Shown: piece by piece, positions 11,867-22,296 of the stretch | Position numbering within the stretch: position 1 is the stretch's first letter | Layout of the letters: each line of letters starts with the position of its first letter | DNA from: Amphibalanus amphitrite | Taxonomy: Eukaryota > Arthropoda > Thecostraca > Balanomorpha > Balanidae | DNA: 64,000 bases | Assembly: GCF_019059575.1 (NCBI RefSeq) | Contig: NW_024881864.1 | Coordinates: 196,001-260,000, forward strand | Direction: 5' to 3' | Translations under genes and position numbers: made by a program | The notes under the pieces: generated by a model | Told to the model about the DNA's origin: nothing | Database searches by the model: none | The model's input: the letters and a program-made list of their open reading frames with translations, nothing else

Positions 11867-11880
11867 TCCCCCCCAAGACG
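11867..11880 (-). promoter_or_regulatory. Polypurine tract
   Basis: On the minus strand the purine run GGGGGGGAGG abuts the 3' LTR, which is where second-strand cDNA priming starts in LTR elements. Confidence 0.75.
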
Positions 11881-11881
11881 A

Positions 11882-14278
11882 TCACATCGTCTTCACTTCA
11901 AAGCGCCACAGCGGACCCTCCGGGGTCCGGGCGCACAAGGCCACCGCAGCGCGGTGCAAACGGCGGCGCCTGCGCTCTCTTCCGCGGCGTCTCGGGCGCT
12001 TCTTGCAGCGGACGCGCCCGCCGTCGCGCGGGGAGGTCCGCGGCAGGCGTCGCTCCGGTGTCGGTGGCGGCCACGGGTCGCGGTCAGCGGCGGCTCTGGT
12101 CACCCCTGGACTCGGGGCCACGAGCGGCGGCAGACGCGAGTCGCACTCCGTATCCCGCTCAGCGAGCATAGCTGCGACGGCAGCTGCGTGAAGCGGGTCC
12201 TCATCCACCACCTCGACCGAGTGGAGGGTGGTGTCACCGAGGTTCGTGTCACCGCGCCGATCGGACTTGTCACCGGCGGACACGCATCCCTGCGGCGTAC
12301 GGAGGAGCGCGGCGGCGTGAGCCGCTACCATTTGTTCGGGCGGGTCTCCGTCCCCACTCCGTACTGGCAGGCCTCCCGCCAGCGGCGGCGAGGCTCCGTA
12401 GGCGTCAGCCAGCTCGGTAGGCTGCGCCGCATGACTACAGCCGGCTTGGCCGGTGCCCGCCGGCGGCGGCGACTCGGCGGTGCTGGCGGCTGGGCCTCCA
12501 TCCGTGTTTCGAGTTGGCATGCCTCCCGCCGGCGGCGGCGAGGCTCCGTAGACATCAGTAGTCTCACTCAGCTCGATGGGCTGTGCCGCACAACAGTCGG
12601 CTTGGCTGGTGTCCCCCGGCAGCGGCGACACGGCGTAGCCGGCGGCTGTACCTCCGTCCCTGGTCCGCATGGGTAGGCCTCCCGCCGGCGGCGGCGAGGC
12701 TCCGTAAGCTGCAGCCGGCCTGGTAGGCTGCGCCGCGGTACACCCGGTCCGGACGGTGTCCGCCGGCGGCGACGACACAGCGGTGCCGGCAGCTACGCCT
12801 CGGCCCGTGCTCAGCGTTTGTAGGCCTCCCGCCGGCGGCGGCGAGGCTCCGTAAGCTACAGCCGCTGCATCCGGGCCTGCAGGCTGCACCGCAGTGGCCC
12901 CGGGTTGGCCCGTGTCCGCCGGCGGCGGCAACACGGCGTCACCAGCGGCTTCGTTTCCGTGGCTGGTCCGCGTTGGAAGGCTTCCCGTCGGCGACGGCGA
13001 AGCTCCGTGGGCGTCAGCCGGCTCTGTAGGCTGCGCCGCGGTACATCCAGCTCGGTCCGTGTCCGCCTGCGGCGGTGACACGCCGGGGGCTGCCTCCATG
13101 GTCTGTGCCGGCCAGCCTCCCGCCGGCGGCGGGCAGGCTCCGCGCGCGCCAGCCGGCTCGGTGGGCTGCGCCGCGGTACGGCCGGTGCGGTCCGTGTCCG
13201 CCTGCGGCGGTGACACGCCGGGGGCTGCCTCCATGGTCTGCGCCGGCCAGCCTCCCGCCGGCGGCGGGCAGGCTCCGCGCGCGCCAGCCGGCTCGGTGGG
13301 CTGCGCCGCGGTACGGCCGGCTCCTCGGCCCGTGTCTGCCGGCGGCACCGACACGGCGGCGCCGGTGGCTACCGATGGGCCTCCCGCCGGCGGCGGCGAG
13401 GCTCCGTGCACTCGGTCCGTGCTCCAAGTTGGGATGCCTCCCGCCGGCGGCGGCGAGGCTCCGTAGGCGTCCGTAGCTCCGTCCGGCTCTGTGGGCTGCG
13501 CTGCAGTACTCCCGGTGCGGCCCGTGTCCGCCTGCGGCGGCAACACGGCGGTGCCGGCGGCTACCGTTACTGGCGCCACCACCGGCGAGTCGCGTACTCT
13601 CGTCACTGCAGAGGTCGCCACTGGACGATCGGCCGCGGCGGTGGCCCTCTCGTGGCACACTACCTCAAAATGTCCTGGTTCGCCACACGCACGACAGATG
13701 GCGCCAGCGGCGCGACACGTGTCTCCGCCGGCGTGCTGGCGACGGCCACAGGTAGGGCAACGCTCAAGAAACTGACGATTGGTGGCGGCGGCGGCATGGG
13801 CGACACTCGGCCGACTGCGGTCCCTCTTGTAGGCCGACAGGTGGGCCACGAAATGTCCCTTGGTGCCGCAGAGGTCTGGGCACGTGACACGGGCACCCCA
13901 CGTTGCCCCCACTGTCACGGCGTGTCTGAGCGTCGACTCAGAGTCCTCCAGCCTGCTCACCGCTCCTGTCTCACTGTCGCGCACACTGCACTCGGCACGG
14001 GCCTTGCACGTCGAGGCCGACTTCGCTTGCGGGGCCGGAGTCGCCGACGCCGGCAGGCAGACAGTCCGGCGGGCGGCGGCAGCTGGTCCAACGGATCCAT
14101 CAGCGCCTCGCTCAGCCCCCGACTCTGACACTCCGGCCGTCGTGCCCGTCCCGGTCCCGGCGGAGGGCTCTCTGTACAGCAGCCTCTCCAAACGCTCCAG
14201 GCGCTTGTCGGCCTCGGCGGCTCTCTCCGTCTGCCTCTCCAGCAGCGCCGTCAGTTCTTGAATCAAAATTTTCTTCAT
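11882..14278 (-). CDS. Gag-like nucleic-acid-binding protein of the LTR element (798 aa)
   Basis: The only frame of the LTR element. The ATG at 14278 lies about 47 bases after the 5' LTR, and the stop sits just before the polypurine tract. Residues 1-36 look like a charged coiled coil. C133, C137, H142 and H146 form a C2H2-like cluster. Two zinc knuckles follow: C174-C177-H182-C188 and a canonical CX2CX4HX4C at C195-C198-H203-C208. From about residue 240 to 660 the protein is an imperfect tandem repeat around GASPPPAGG with VSPPPADTGRTG spacers, so it is probably disordered. A basic, arginine-rich C-terminus ends the frame. Zinc knuckles are typical of Gag nucleocapsid, but I do not recognise a capsid domain. 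Plus-strand frames over the same bases are shadows of the GC-rich repeats. Confidence 0.8.
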   Translation of the reverse strand: MKKILIQELTALLERQTERAAEADKRLERLERLLYREPSAGTGTGTTAGVSESGAERGADGSVGPAAAARRTVCLPASATPAPQAKSASTCKARAECSVRDSETGAVSRLEDSESTLRHAVTVGATWGARVTCPDLCGTKGHFVAHLSAYKRDRSRPSVAHAAAATNRQFLERCPTCGRRQHAGGDTCRAAGAICRACGEPGHFEVVCHERATAAADRPVATSAVTRVRDSPVVAPVTVAAGTAVLPPQADTGRTGSTAAQPTEPDGATDAYGASPPPAGGIPTWSTDRVHGASPPPAGGPSVATGAAVSVPPADTGRGAGRTAAQPTEPAGARGACPPPAGGWPAQTMEAAPGVSPPQADTDRTGRTAAQPTEPAGARGACPPPAGGWPAQTMEAAPGVSPPQADTDRAGCTAAQPTEPADAHGASPSPTGSLPTRTSHGNEAAGDAVLPPPADTGQPGATAVQPAGPDAAAVAYGASPPPAGGLQTLSTGRGVAAGTAVSSPPADTVRTGCTAAQPTRPAAAYGASPPPAGGLPMRTRDGGTAAGYAVSPLPGDTSQADCCAAQPIELSETTDVYGASPPPAGGMPTRNTDGGPAASTAESPPPAGTGQAGCSHAAQPTELADAYGASPPLAGGLPVRSGDGDPPEQMVAAHAAALLRTPQGCVSAGDKSDRRGDTNLGDTTLHSVEVVDEDPLHAAAVAAMLAERDTECDSRLPPLVAPSPGVTRAAADRDPWPPPTPERRLPRTSPRDGGRVRCKKRPRRRGRERRRRRLHRAAVALCARTPEGPLWRFEVKTM

Positions 14279-14308
14279 CGCGCTGTAAGCTGCTCAGTCA
14301 CGTAATTA

Positions 14309-14325
14309 CAAAACCGACCGCGCCA
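14309..14325 (-). promoter_or_regulatory. Candidate primer-binding site
   Basis: Directly downstream of the 5' LTR on the minus strand, TGGCGCGGTCGG begins with the TGG expected to pair with a tRNA CCA end. The tRNA species is not identified. Confidence 0.55.
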
Positions 14326-14605
14326 TGTTATGTTTTGGTTCGTTTGAGTGAAAGAGCACACAATCAATGAAAAACGCGATTTATTATACTGCGATACGTT
14401 CAGGCCGAAAGAGTGTCCAAAAAGATAACAAGTATGGCGAGCGCCGCGCCTAGTCGCCCGCGCCAGCTCTGCCGCTCGGCGCGCAGTCAGCTGGCGGCGG
14501 CAGAGGCGCTCACAGGCATGTAGCCGGGGCGGCCAGCGGTGGCGGCGGCAGGGGCGCGCGCAGGCGCGGCCAGCAGCCGTGCGGGGGTTGGACCATAACA
14601 CAACA
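14326..14605 (-). repeat. 5' LTR
   Basis: A 280-bp copy with the same sequence as 11585-11864 as far as can be read, followed on the plus strand by the GGGAC duplication. Confidence 0.9.
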
Positions 14606-14939
14606 GGGACTTTTTTAATAGACCTACTGTACATACGTGCCGGACACCCGCCGACCGCTCGCCCATAACGGAGACGGTCACATGACACCGACTCCAGCGG
14701 CCACAGGGGGAACGGAAGACGAGAGGCCGCAGACCCCGCGGATCCAGAGGTCACCCGAGCAGCCGTCGCCGCGGACCACAAAGCCTGCTCCGTCCCCGTC
14801 GCGTCGGACGACTCACAGTGGCCCTTTTTCAGAATTAGCACGCATAAATTCAAAATATTTTTTCTCTTCTTTTGAGTAAAAAGCAGTCTAATCGTGTGCA
14901 AAACATTCCAAACTATCCGATGGTGTCATTTTTACCTCC
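14606..14939. repeat. GC-rich dispersed repeat, right part of the split copy
   Basis: After the GGGAC duplication, TTTTTTAATAGACCTACTGT continues the repeat also seen inverted near 7095-7120. Near 14826 the motif CCTTTTTCAGAATTAGC occurs, and it is found inverted at about 35890. No gene. Confidence 0.5.
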
Positions 14940-15069
14940 TAGAAAATAATGTCCGTGAAGTTAGCGTCAGCAACAGCAACGAATACAGCGTCGGATTCAG
15001 AATCGCTTAAAAAACTCATATTTGGTCCATTGGGGGACGGGGAGCAAGAATATGACCTTTATTTGGCCC

Positions 15070-17029
15070 TAGCTCTTACCCCTTACCCCTTAATCGGCCC
15101 TTAAAGGAAGGGGCGCGTCAAAAGTGCCTCAAGGGTTCGTCTGATCGCCAAAATAAGAGTCGCAATCGATTCCCCGGGTCAATATCTAGCCGCAGCCTCG
15201 GGTTCCAGATGTGTGCAACTTACCCCTTACCCCTTAATCGGCCCTTAAAGGAAGGGGCGCGTCAAAAGTGCCTCAAGGGTTCATCTGATCGCCAAAATAA
15301 GGGTCGCAATCGATTCCCCGGGTCAATATCTAGCCGCAGTCTCGGGTTCCAGATGTGTGCAACTTACCCCTTACCCCTTAATCGGCCCTTAAAGGACGGG
15401 GCGCATCAAAAGTGCCTCAAGGGTTCGTCTGATCGCCAAAATAAGGGTCGCAATCGATTCCCCGGGTCAATATCTAGCCGCAGCCTCGGGTTCAAGATGT
15501 GTGCAACTTACCCCTTACCCCTGAATCGGCCCTTAAAAGAAGGGGCGCGTCAAAAGTGCCTCAAGGGTTCGTCTGATCGCCAAAATAAGGGTCGCAATCG
15601 ATTCCTCGGGTCAATATCTAGCCGCAGCCTCGGGTTCCAGATGTGTGCAACTTACCCCTTACCCCTGAATCGGCCCTTAAAGGAAGGGGCGCGTCAAAAG
15701 TGCCTCAAGGGTTCATCTGATCGCCAAAATAAGGGTCGCAATCGATTCCCCGGGTCAATATCTAGCCGCAGTCTCGGGTTCCAGATGTGTGCAACTTACC
15801 CCTTACCCCTTAATCGGCCCTTAAAGGACGGGGCGCATCAAAAGTGCCTCAAGGGTTCGTCTGATCGCCAAAATAAGGGTCGCAATCGATTCCCCGGGTC
15901 AATATCTAGCCGCAGCCTCGGGTTCAAGATGTGTGCAACTTACCCCTTACCCCTGAATCGGCCCTTAAAAGAAGGGGCGCGTCAAAAGTGCCTCAAGGGT
16001 TCGTCTGATCGCCAAAATAAGGGTCGCAATCGATTCCTCGGGTCAATATCTAGCCGCAGCCTCGGGTTCCAGATGTGTGCAACTTACCCCTTACCCCTGA
16101 ATCGGCCCTTAAAGGAAGGGGCGCGTCAAAAGTGCCTCAAGGGTTCATCTGATCGCCAAAATAAGGGTCGCAATCGATTCCCCGGGTCAATATCTAGCCG
16201 CAGTCTTGGGTTCCAGATGTGTGCAACTTACCCCTTACCCCTTAATCGGCCCTTAAAGGACGGGGCGCATCAAAAGTGCCTCAAGGGTTCGTCTGATCGC
16301 CAAAATAAGGGTCGCAATCGATTCCCCGGGTCAATATCTAGCCGCAGCCTCGGGTTCAAGATGTGTGCAACTTACCCCTTACCCCTGAATCGGCCCTTAA
16401 AAGAAGGGGCGCGTCAAAAGTGCCTCAAGGGTTCGTCTGATCGCCAAAATAAGGGTCGCAATCGATTCCTCGGGTCAATATCTAGCCGCAGCCTCGGGTT
16501 CCAGATGTGTGCAACTTACCCCTTACCCCTTAATCGGCCCTTAAAGGACGGGGCGCGTCAAAAGTGCCTCAAGGGTTCGTCTGATCGCCAAAATAAGGGT
16601 CGCAATCGATTCCTCGGGTCAATATCTAGCCGCAGCCTCGGGTTCCAGATGTGTGCAACTTACCCCTCACCCTTTAATCGGCCCTTAAAAGAAGGGGCGC
16701 GTCAAAAGTGCCTCAAGGGTTCGTCTGATCGCCAAAATAAGGGTCGCAATCGATTCCTCGGGTCAATATCTAGCCGCAGCCTCGGGTTCCAGATGTATGC
16801 AACTTACCCCTTACCCCTTAATCGGCCCTTAAAGGAAGGGGCGCGTCAAAAGTGCCTCAAGGGTTCGTCTGATCGCCAAAATAAAGGTCGCAATCGATTC
16901 CTCGGGTCAATATCTAGCCTCAACATCGGGTTCCAGATGTGTGCAACTTACCCCTTACCCCTTAATCGGCCCTTAAAGGACGGTGCGCGTCAAAAGTGCC
17001 TCAAGGGTTCGTCTGATCGCCAAAATAAG
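15070..17029. repeat. 144-bp satellite array, left block, with trimeric higher-order repeat
   Basis: About 13-14 units of 144 bp, each containing CTTACCCCTTAATCGGCCC, CAAGGGTTCGTCTGATCGCC and CAATATCTAGCCGCAG. 144 is divisible by three, so a 641-codon open frame runs through the array (repeat start MCATYPLPLNRPLK). Diagnostic variants (GAAGGGGCGCGTC versus GACGGGGCGCATC; TTCCCCGGG versus TTCCTCGGG; GTTCCAG versus GTTCAAG) recur in the same order every three units, giving a 432-bp higher-order repeat for at least three rounds (about 15209-16500). I do not regard the frame as a gene. Confidence 0.92.
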
Positions 17030-17030
17030 C

Positions 17031-18393
17031 CGTTATGCGCCAGGCGCGGCCATAGCGCGGGACGCGACGCCAGCGCCGCCTATCGGCAACGCCAGAGAAC
17101 TAAGGTCGGTGAGAGCACGGATTTTGATGGGTGATAGCGCAGTGTGAAAAAATAGGAAAGTTACATGAAAATATCGCTATACTACGGTATAGTTCACCAT
17201 CTGAGCGACATATTTATGTATTTTTATCCATGGCGGATAAAAATTGGACCCGGGATCTGGCCATGGAAGAAAAAAATATTGGTCAGTGTAAGCACGGATT
17301 TTCGTGGAAATGAGCACAGTGTGAGAAAATAAGGAAGTTACATAAAAATGTCGCTATACGACGTTGTAGTTCGCTATCTGAGCAACATATCTATGTATTT
17401 GTTATCCATGACGGATAAAAATTGGACCTGGGATCTGGCCATGGAAGAGAAAAATGTTGGTCAGCGTAAGCACGGATTTTCGTGGAAATGAGCACAGTGT
17501 GAGAAAATAGGGTAGTTACATAAAAATGTCGCTATACTACGCTGTAGATTACCATCTGAGCAACATATTTATGCATTTTTTATCCATAGCGGATAAAAAT
17601 TGGACCTGGGATCTGGCCATGGAAGAAAAAAATATTGGTCAGTGCATGCACGGATTTTCGTGGAAACTAGCACAGTATGAAAAAATAGGCAGCTTACATA
17701 AAAATGTCGCTATACTACGCTGTAGCTCACTAACTGAGCAACACATCTCTGCACTTTTTATCCATAGGAGAGAAAAATTCGACCCGGGATCGGGACATGG
17801 AAGAAAAAAATATTTGCACCACCAAATGAAATTAAGATACATCACTCCCGTTATATTTGTATTGAGTCTTTCATGAAACAATTTCGCTATACTACGGCAA
17901 ACAGCATGACGTCTCGCATATATTGAGACATATTTTGACAATGCAATGTAGGTATAATACAATCTGGAATGTTCATAAACATTTTATCTTCTCCTGCCAA
18001 ATCCCGGTGCCAATTCTCCCCGAATATTGGTAAAAAATACGTCAGGGTAAACGCATATTACTGAATTTAATTGCATTATATCGCATTTTTCAGTTTATCG
18101 TTAAGTCTCCACACAGGGACGTTTTCATCTGAAGTTTGGCCGCCGGAGCCACCGCGAGGCCTAGTTGCACGAGTAGCCGATAGTCGGCGCCACCGTCGCA
18201 CTCGGCCGCAGCCAGTATACTGCCAAAAATGGAGCTATTATGATATCGCTCGTTGGTAACTAAGTGTGGCGTGCTTCATAAATGATCGCCGCATAGAGAA
18301 ACAACCGTTTAATGAAGTAAATGACTTATATTTTACTCATAATAACAATCTGAACCCCAATGTCCGCTTCTATATGGAGTTTGGCGCATAACG
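17031..18393. mobile_element. Element nested in the satellite array, with its own tandem repeats
   Basis: The 144-bp unit is broken after CCAAAATAAG and resumes at GTCGCAATCG. The inserted 1.36 kb begins CGTTATGCGCCA and ends TGGCGCATAACG, a 12-bp perfect inverted repeat. No clear target duplication is visible. The interior holds about four 180-bp tandem units and otherwise no coding. Confidence 0.7.
17125..17860. repeat. ~180-bp tandem repeat, four copies
   Basis: AGCACAGTGTGAGAAAATA starts recur at about 17136, 17312, 17490 and 17669. Each is followed by TCGCTATAC, ATCCATGGCGGATAAAAATT and GATCTGGCCATGGAAGA. Short open frames reflect the repeat. Confidence 0.85.
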
Positions 18394-20013
18394 CGTCGCA
18401 ATCGATTCCCCAGGTCAATATCTAGCCGCAGCCTCGGGTTCCAGATGTGTGCAGCCTACCCCTTACCCCTTAATCGGCCCTTAAAGGAAGGGGCGCGTCA
18501 AAAGTGCCTCAAGGGTTCGTCTGATCGCCAAAATAAGGGTCGCAATCGATTCCTCGGGTCAATATCTAGCCGCAGCCTCGGGTTCCAGATGTGCGCAACT
18601 TACCCCTTACCCCTTAATCGGCCCTTAAAGGAAGAGGCGCGTCAAAAGTGCCTCAAGGGTTCGTCTGATCGCCAAAATAAGGGTCGCAATCGATCCCTCA
18701 GGTCAATATCTAGCCGCAGCCTAGGGTTCCAGATGTGTGCAACCTACCCCTTACCCCTTAATCGGCCCTTAAAGGAAGGGGCGCGTCAAAAGTGCCTCAA
18801 GGGTTCGTCTGATCGCCAAAATAAGGGTCGCAATCGATTCCCCGGGTCAATATCTAGCCGCAGCCTCGGGTTCCAGATGCGTGCAACTTACCCCTTACCC
18901 CTTAATCGGCCCTTAAAGGACGGGGCGCATCAAAACTGCCTCAAGGGTTCGTCTGATCGCCAAAATAAGGGTCGCAATCGATTCCCCGGGTCAATATCTA
19001 GCCGCAGCCTTGGGTTCCAGATGTGTGCAACTTACCCCTTACCCCTGAATCGGCCCTTAAAAGAAGGGGCGCGTCAAAAGTGCCTCAAGGGTTCGTCTGA
19101 TCGCCAAAATAAGGGTCGCAATCGATTCCTCGGGTCAATATCTAGCCGCAGCCTCGGGTTCCAGATGTGTGCAACTTACCCCTTACCCCTTAATCGGCCC
19201 TTAAAGGACGGGGCGCGTCAAAACTGCCTCAAGGGTTCGTCTGATCGCCAAAATAAGGGTCGCAATCGATTCCCCGGGTCAATATCTAGCCGCAGCCTCG
19301 GGTCCAGATGTGTTCAACTTACCCCTTACCCCTTAATCGGCCCTTAAAGGAAGGGGCGCGTCAAAAGTGCCTCAAGGGTTAGTCTGATCGCCAAAATAAG
19401 GGTCGCAATCGATTCCTCGCGTCAATATCTAGCCGCAGCCTCGGGTTCCAGATGTGTGCAACTTACCCCTCACCCTTTAATCGGCCCTTAAAAGAAGGGG
19501 CGCGTCAAAAGTGCCTCAAGGGTTCGTCTGATCGCCTAAATAAGGGTCGCAATCGATTCCTCGGGTCAATATCTAGCCGCAGCCTCGGGTTCCAGATGTG
19601 TGCAACTTACCCCTTACCCCTTAATCGGCCCTTAAAGGACGGGGCGCGTCAAAAGTGCCTCAAAGGTTCGTCTGATCGCCAAAATAAGGGTCGCAATCGA
19701 TTCCCCGGGTCAATATCTAGCCGCAGCCTCGGGTTCCAGATGTGTGCAACTTAACCCTTACCCCTTAATCGGCCCTTAAAAGAAGGGGCGCGTCAAAAGT
19801 GCCTCAAGGGCTCGTCTGATCGCCAAAATAAGGGGCGCAATCGATTCCTTGGGTCAATATCTAGCCGCAGCCTCGGGTTCCAGATGTATGCAACTTACCC
19901 CTTACCCCTTAATCGGCCCTTAAAGGAAGGGGCGCGTCAAAAGTGCCTCAAGGGTTCGTCTGATCGCCAAAATAAAGGTCGCAATCGATTCCTCGGGTCA
20001 ATATCTATCTAGC
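18394..20013. repeat. 144-bp satellite array, right block
   Basis: About 11 more units in the same orientation as the left block. They are more mixed in variant order and include small length changes that break the open frame (near 19305). Units identical in variant pattern to the left block occur, so the two blocks were one array before the nested insertion. Confidence 0.9.
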
Positions 20014-20019
20014 TTACCC

Positions 20020-20330
20020 TTAGCTAGGGTAAGGGGTAAGTTGCACACATCTGGAACCCGAGGCTGCGGCTAGATATTGACCCGGGGAATCGATTGCGAC
20101 CCTTATTTTGGCGATCAGACGAACCCTTGAGGCACTTTTGACGCGCCCCGTCATTTAAGGGCCGATTAAGGGGTAAGGGGTAAGTTGCACACATCTGGAA
20201 CCCGAAGCTGCGGCTAGATATTGACCCGGGGAATCGATTGCGACCCTTATTTTGGCGATCAGACGAACCCTTGAGGCACTTTTGACGCGCCCCTTCCTTT
20301 AAGGGCCGATTAAGGGGTAAGTGGTAAGAG
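20020..20330. repeat. Inverted satellite units forming the inner right arm
   Basis: Two units of the 144-bp satellite in reverse orientation (GGTAAGTTGCACACATCTGG, then CGGCTAGATATTGACCC). They follow a short junction (TATCTATCTAGCTTACCCTTAGC) where orientation flips. They mirror the first units after the left arm, so the terminal inverted repeat includes satellite DNA. Confidence 0.88.
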
Positions 20331-20463
20331 CTAGGGCCAAATAAAGGTCATATTCTTGCTCCCCGTCCCCCAATTGACCAAATATGAGTTTTTTAAGCGA
20401 TTCTGAATCCGACGCTGTATTCGTTGCTGTTGCTGACGCTAACTTCACGGACATTAGAAAATA

Positions 20464-21072
20464 ATTATCGTTGGTAAAACTGACCGCAAAATCGAAGTTT
20501 GTCGAGAGGCGCTCGGACACCACCGGCGGACCCTAAGTAGGGTGAGATGAACATCAATTTGTAAGGCTTTCGGTGAGAAAATATGAAAAATTAGTGGCAT
20601 GGCTGTGAAGCTGAGTTTACGTAGAAGCCCTAGAAACTAACATTTTCATTGTATAAACTTAAATAGACCACTTTTGCCGAATATTGTGGACACAATAACA
20701 GGACAATTATTAACTGGAGATGGCGGCATACATATGAAGCTTTATGTTAAGTAGCACACTCTGGAACATGTCGTATTATACATCGTTCGAATCGCCGATC
20801 TCTTCTGACCATGTCCACCAAAGGGCATCGCGCCATTTTGCGCCATTTTGCTTCTACGGTGGATAACGTGAGCCAGTTCAGTCCGCGAGCGGCTGTGGCT
20901 CCTGTTCGATACGACTAAGCTCATTGACCTGGCTCGAAGCTGGTGTCACCTGGTGTGCGCCTAAATGTGGCTTGACTTTTGCCATAAGATGTGCCATAGA
21001 CCCCTTTAAACATGGACTGTGCAGTGGCTTAGCCTAATCGACATTTGATTGAGGCAAAATTTTACAAGCTTC
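20464..21072. other. No gene seen; contains one arm of a dispersed inverted repeat
   Basis: Short open frames only. Bases 20996-21064 (GACCCCTTTAAACATGGACT to GAGGCAAAATTTT) recur inverted at 35359-35423. That marks a dispersed repeat, interrupted here at 21073 by a TTAA element. Confidence 0.5.
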
Positions 21073-22114
21073 TTAACCCTCGCCGGACCTATTGGTTTTC
21101 TACATACGCGCCGGCCGAGGGGGGGGGGGGGGGGCGGGTACGACCCCCCCTCGCCGTTTCGCCCCTGGTGGAGCTAGCGCGTCGCGGAAAAAACGAGCGT
21201 GTGCGTTGTTACGAGACGCAGAGATTGGTACCCGATTTTAAGGTCCTAGGTCAACCGGTGACCTCTGAGGTCAGTTCAAGTGCCCCAAGGTACGGTTCAG
21301 TTTTTGGTGAATAACTTCGCAAAAAACGGCCGCAGAGCGCCGATTTTGGCAGCATCGTGTTCGTCTCGCTCAGGCGCGTCGAATGATATGCTTTTTGTCC
21401 GGGTCAGGTCAACTTGGGGTGTTGACCTCAGGTCAAGGTCAGGTCAGCACCCCCAGGTCACGAAGTTGGTCGAAAGGGGTCATGTCGCATATCATTCGAT
21501 TCGGCAGGTCTTCCTGAGTCCATTGGTGGCTTTCCCGACTCGCTAGCTCAATTTGATCAAGAGTTATTGACGAAAAACTAATATGACCTTGATGACGTCA
21601 TAAATGACGTCACGCAAGGTCAACATTGCAAAAGTGACGCATCTAACCTTGCAAGGAGTGCATAAAATCACGATTCTGTGTGCTTGAGATAGTTGGAGAT
21701 CGTTCCCGGCGCCAGAATAGCAGTTTGAATTTTTCCCCATTGACTTATAATGGTGAGGTCACGAAAATGACCTGACCTCATATGACCTTTAGGAAAAATC
21801 CGAGATATACAAGTTGTGGGACTCATAATGGATACTAGATCCTGCAAGTTTCATTTCCCTGTGACATCTCCTCTGGCAGTGAGGGCGTTGCGAAGTTGCG
21901 ACATCTGAAGACCGTGCAGAGGTTCACTTATGACGTCATAGGTCAGTGACCTGACCTGACCCAAAAATGCGGTTGGTGTCAAAAGATGCGGCTTGGATCA
22001 AAGGTCAGGTATGCCAAGTTTCAGCTCTCTATCGCCAGCGTGTTCGGAGCTATCGCGAAAAAAACCCTATGGGGGGGCGGCACCCGCCCCCCCCCCTCGG
22101 CCGGCGAGGGTTAA
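21073..22114. mobile_element. TTAA-flanked element with G-run termini
   Basis: TTAA (21073-21076) is followed by CCCTCGCCGGACC. The right end CCGGCGAGGG precedes TTAA (22111-22114). Each end continues into GGCCGAGGGG, a long G run and a C run. The interior carries AGGTCA clusters and the paired CRE-like sites at 21593-21612. No transposase. Confidence 0.78.
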
Positions 22115-22296
22115 ATCACTTTAAGTTGGTAGAATGGCCGCGAAAATTTATCTACAGATTCGTCTGGCCTTCATCTTTTGAATGAAAGTTCTATAATCAT
22201 AAACAATTAAATATTTTTGGATAAAATTGATCTTTTGTAGACTCTGTTCTCTATTGCAACTGCAGGATTAAATATGCAACCGAACGGAAGTGTCCC

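Larger units (their letters stand above)
11585..14605 (-). mobile_element. Young gag-only LTR retrotransposon
   Basis: A complete element of 3,021 bp on the minus strand. It has two 280-bp LTRs that I could not tell apart by eye and a 5-bp GGGAC target duplication. A candidate primer-binding site starts TGGCGCGGTCGG right after the 5' LTR (14325 downward). One long gag-like frame follows, then a polypurine tract, GGGGGGGAGG, right before the 3' LTR. No protease, reverse transcriptase or integrase is encoded, and the gap between gag stop and polypurine tract is too small for them. It must depend on enzymes from another element. Near-identical LTRs point to a recent insertion. The family could not be assigned to Ty3, BEL or Copia. 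Confidence 0.88.
14949..20454. mobile_element. Long-terminal-inverted-repeat element with 9-bp duplication, filled with satellite
   Basis: The ends are ATGTCCGTGAAGTTAGCGTC and its complement. They are bounded by the perfect 9-bp direct repeat TAGAAAATA at 14940-14948 and 20455-20463. A unique arm of about 125 bp is inverted at the right end (20330-20454), and the inverted relationship continues into satellite units (about 20030-20330). Long inverted repeats with 8-11-bp duplications are typical of Mutator-like elements, so that class is inferred. No transposase frame exists, so it is non-autonomous. It is interrupted at 17031-18393. Confidence 0.8.

Noticed and set aside
11954-14261. Several long plus-strand frames opposite the Gag-like gene
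   Set aside because: Shadow frames of a GC-rich tandem repeat. The minus frame fits the LTR element layout and has zinc knuckles.
15209-17134. 641-codon open frame as a repeat protein gene
   Set aside because: It is the 144-bp satellite read in a stop-free register. The frame is broken in the right block by small indels and nothing outside the repeat is added.
15070-20013. Regular repeats resembling a CRISPR array
   Set aside because: The whole 144-bp unit is repeated with no variable spacers, and the genome is eukaryotic.
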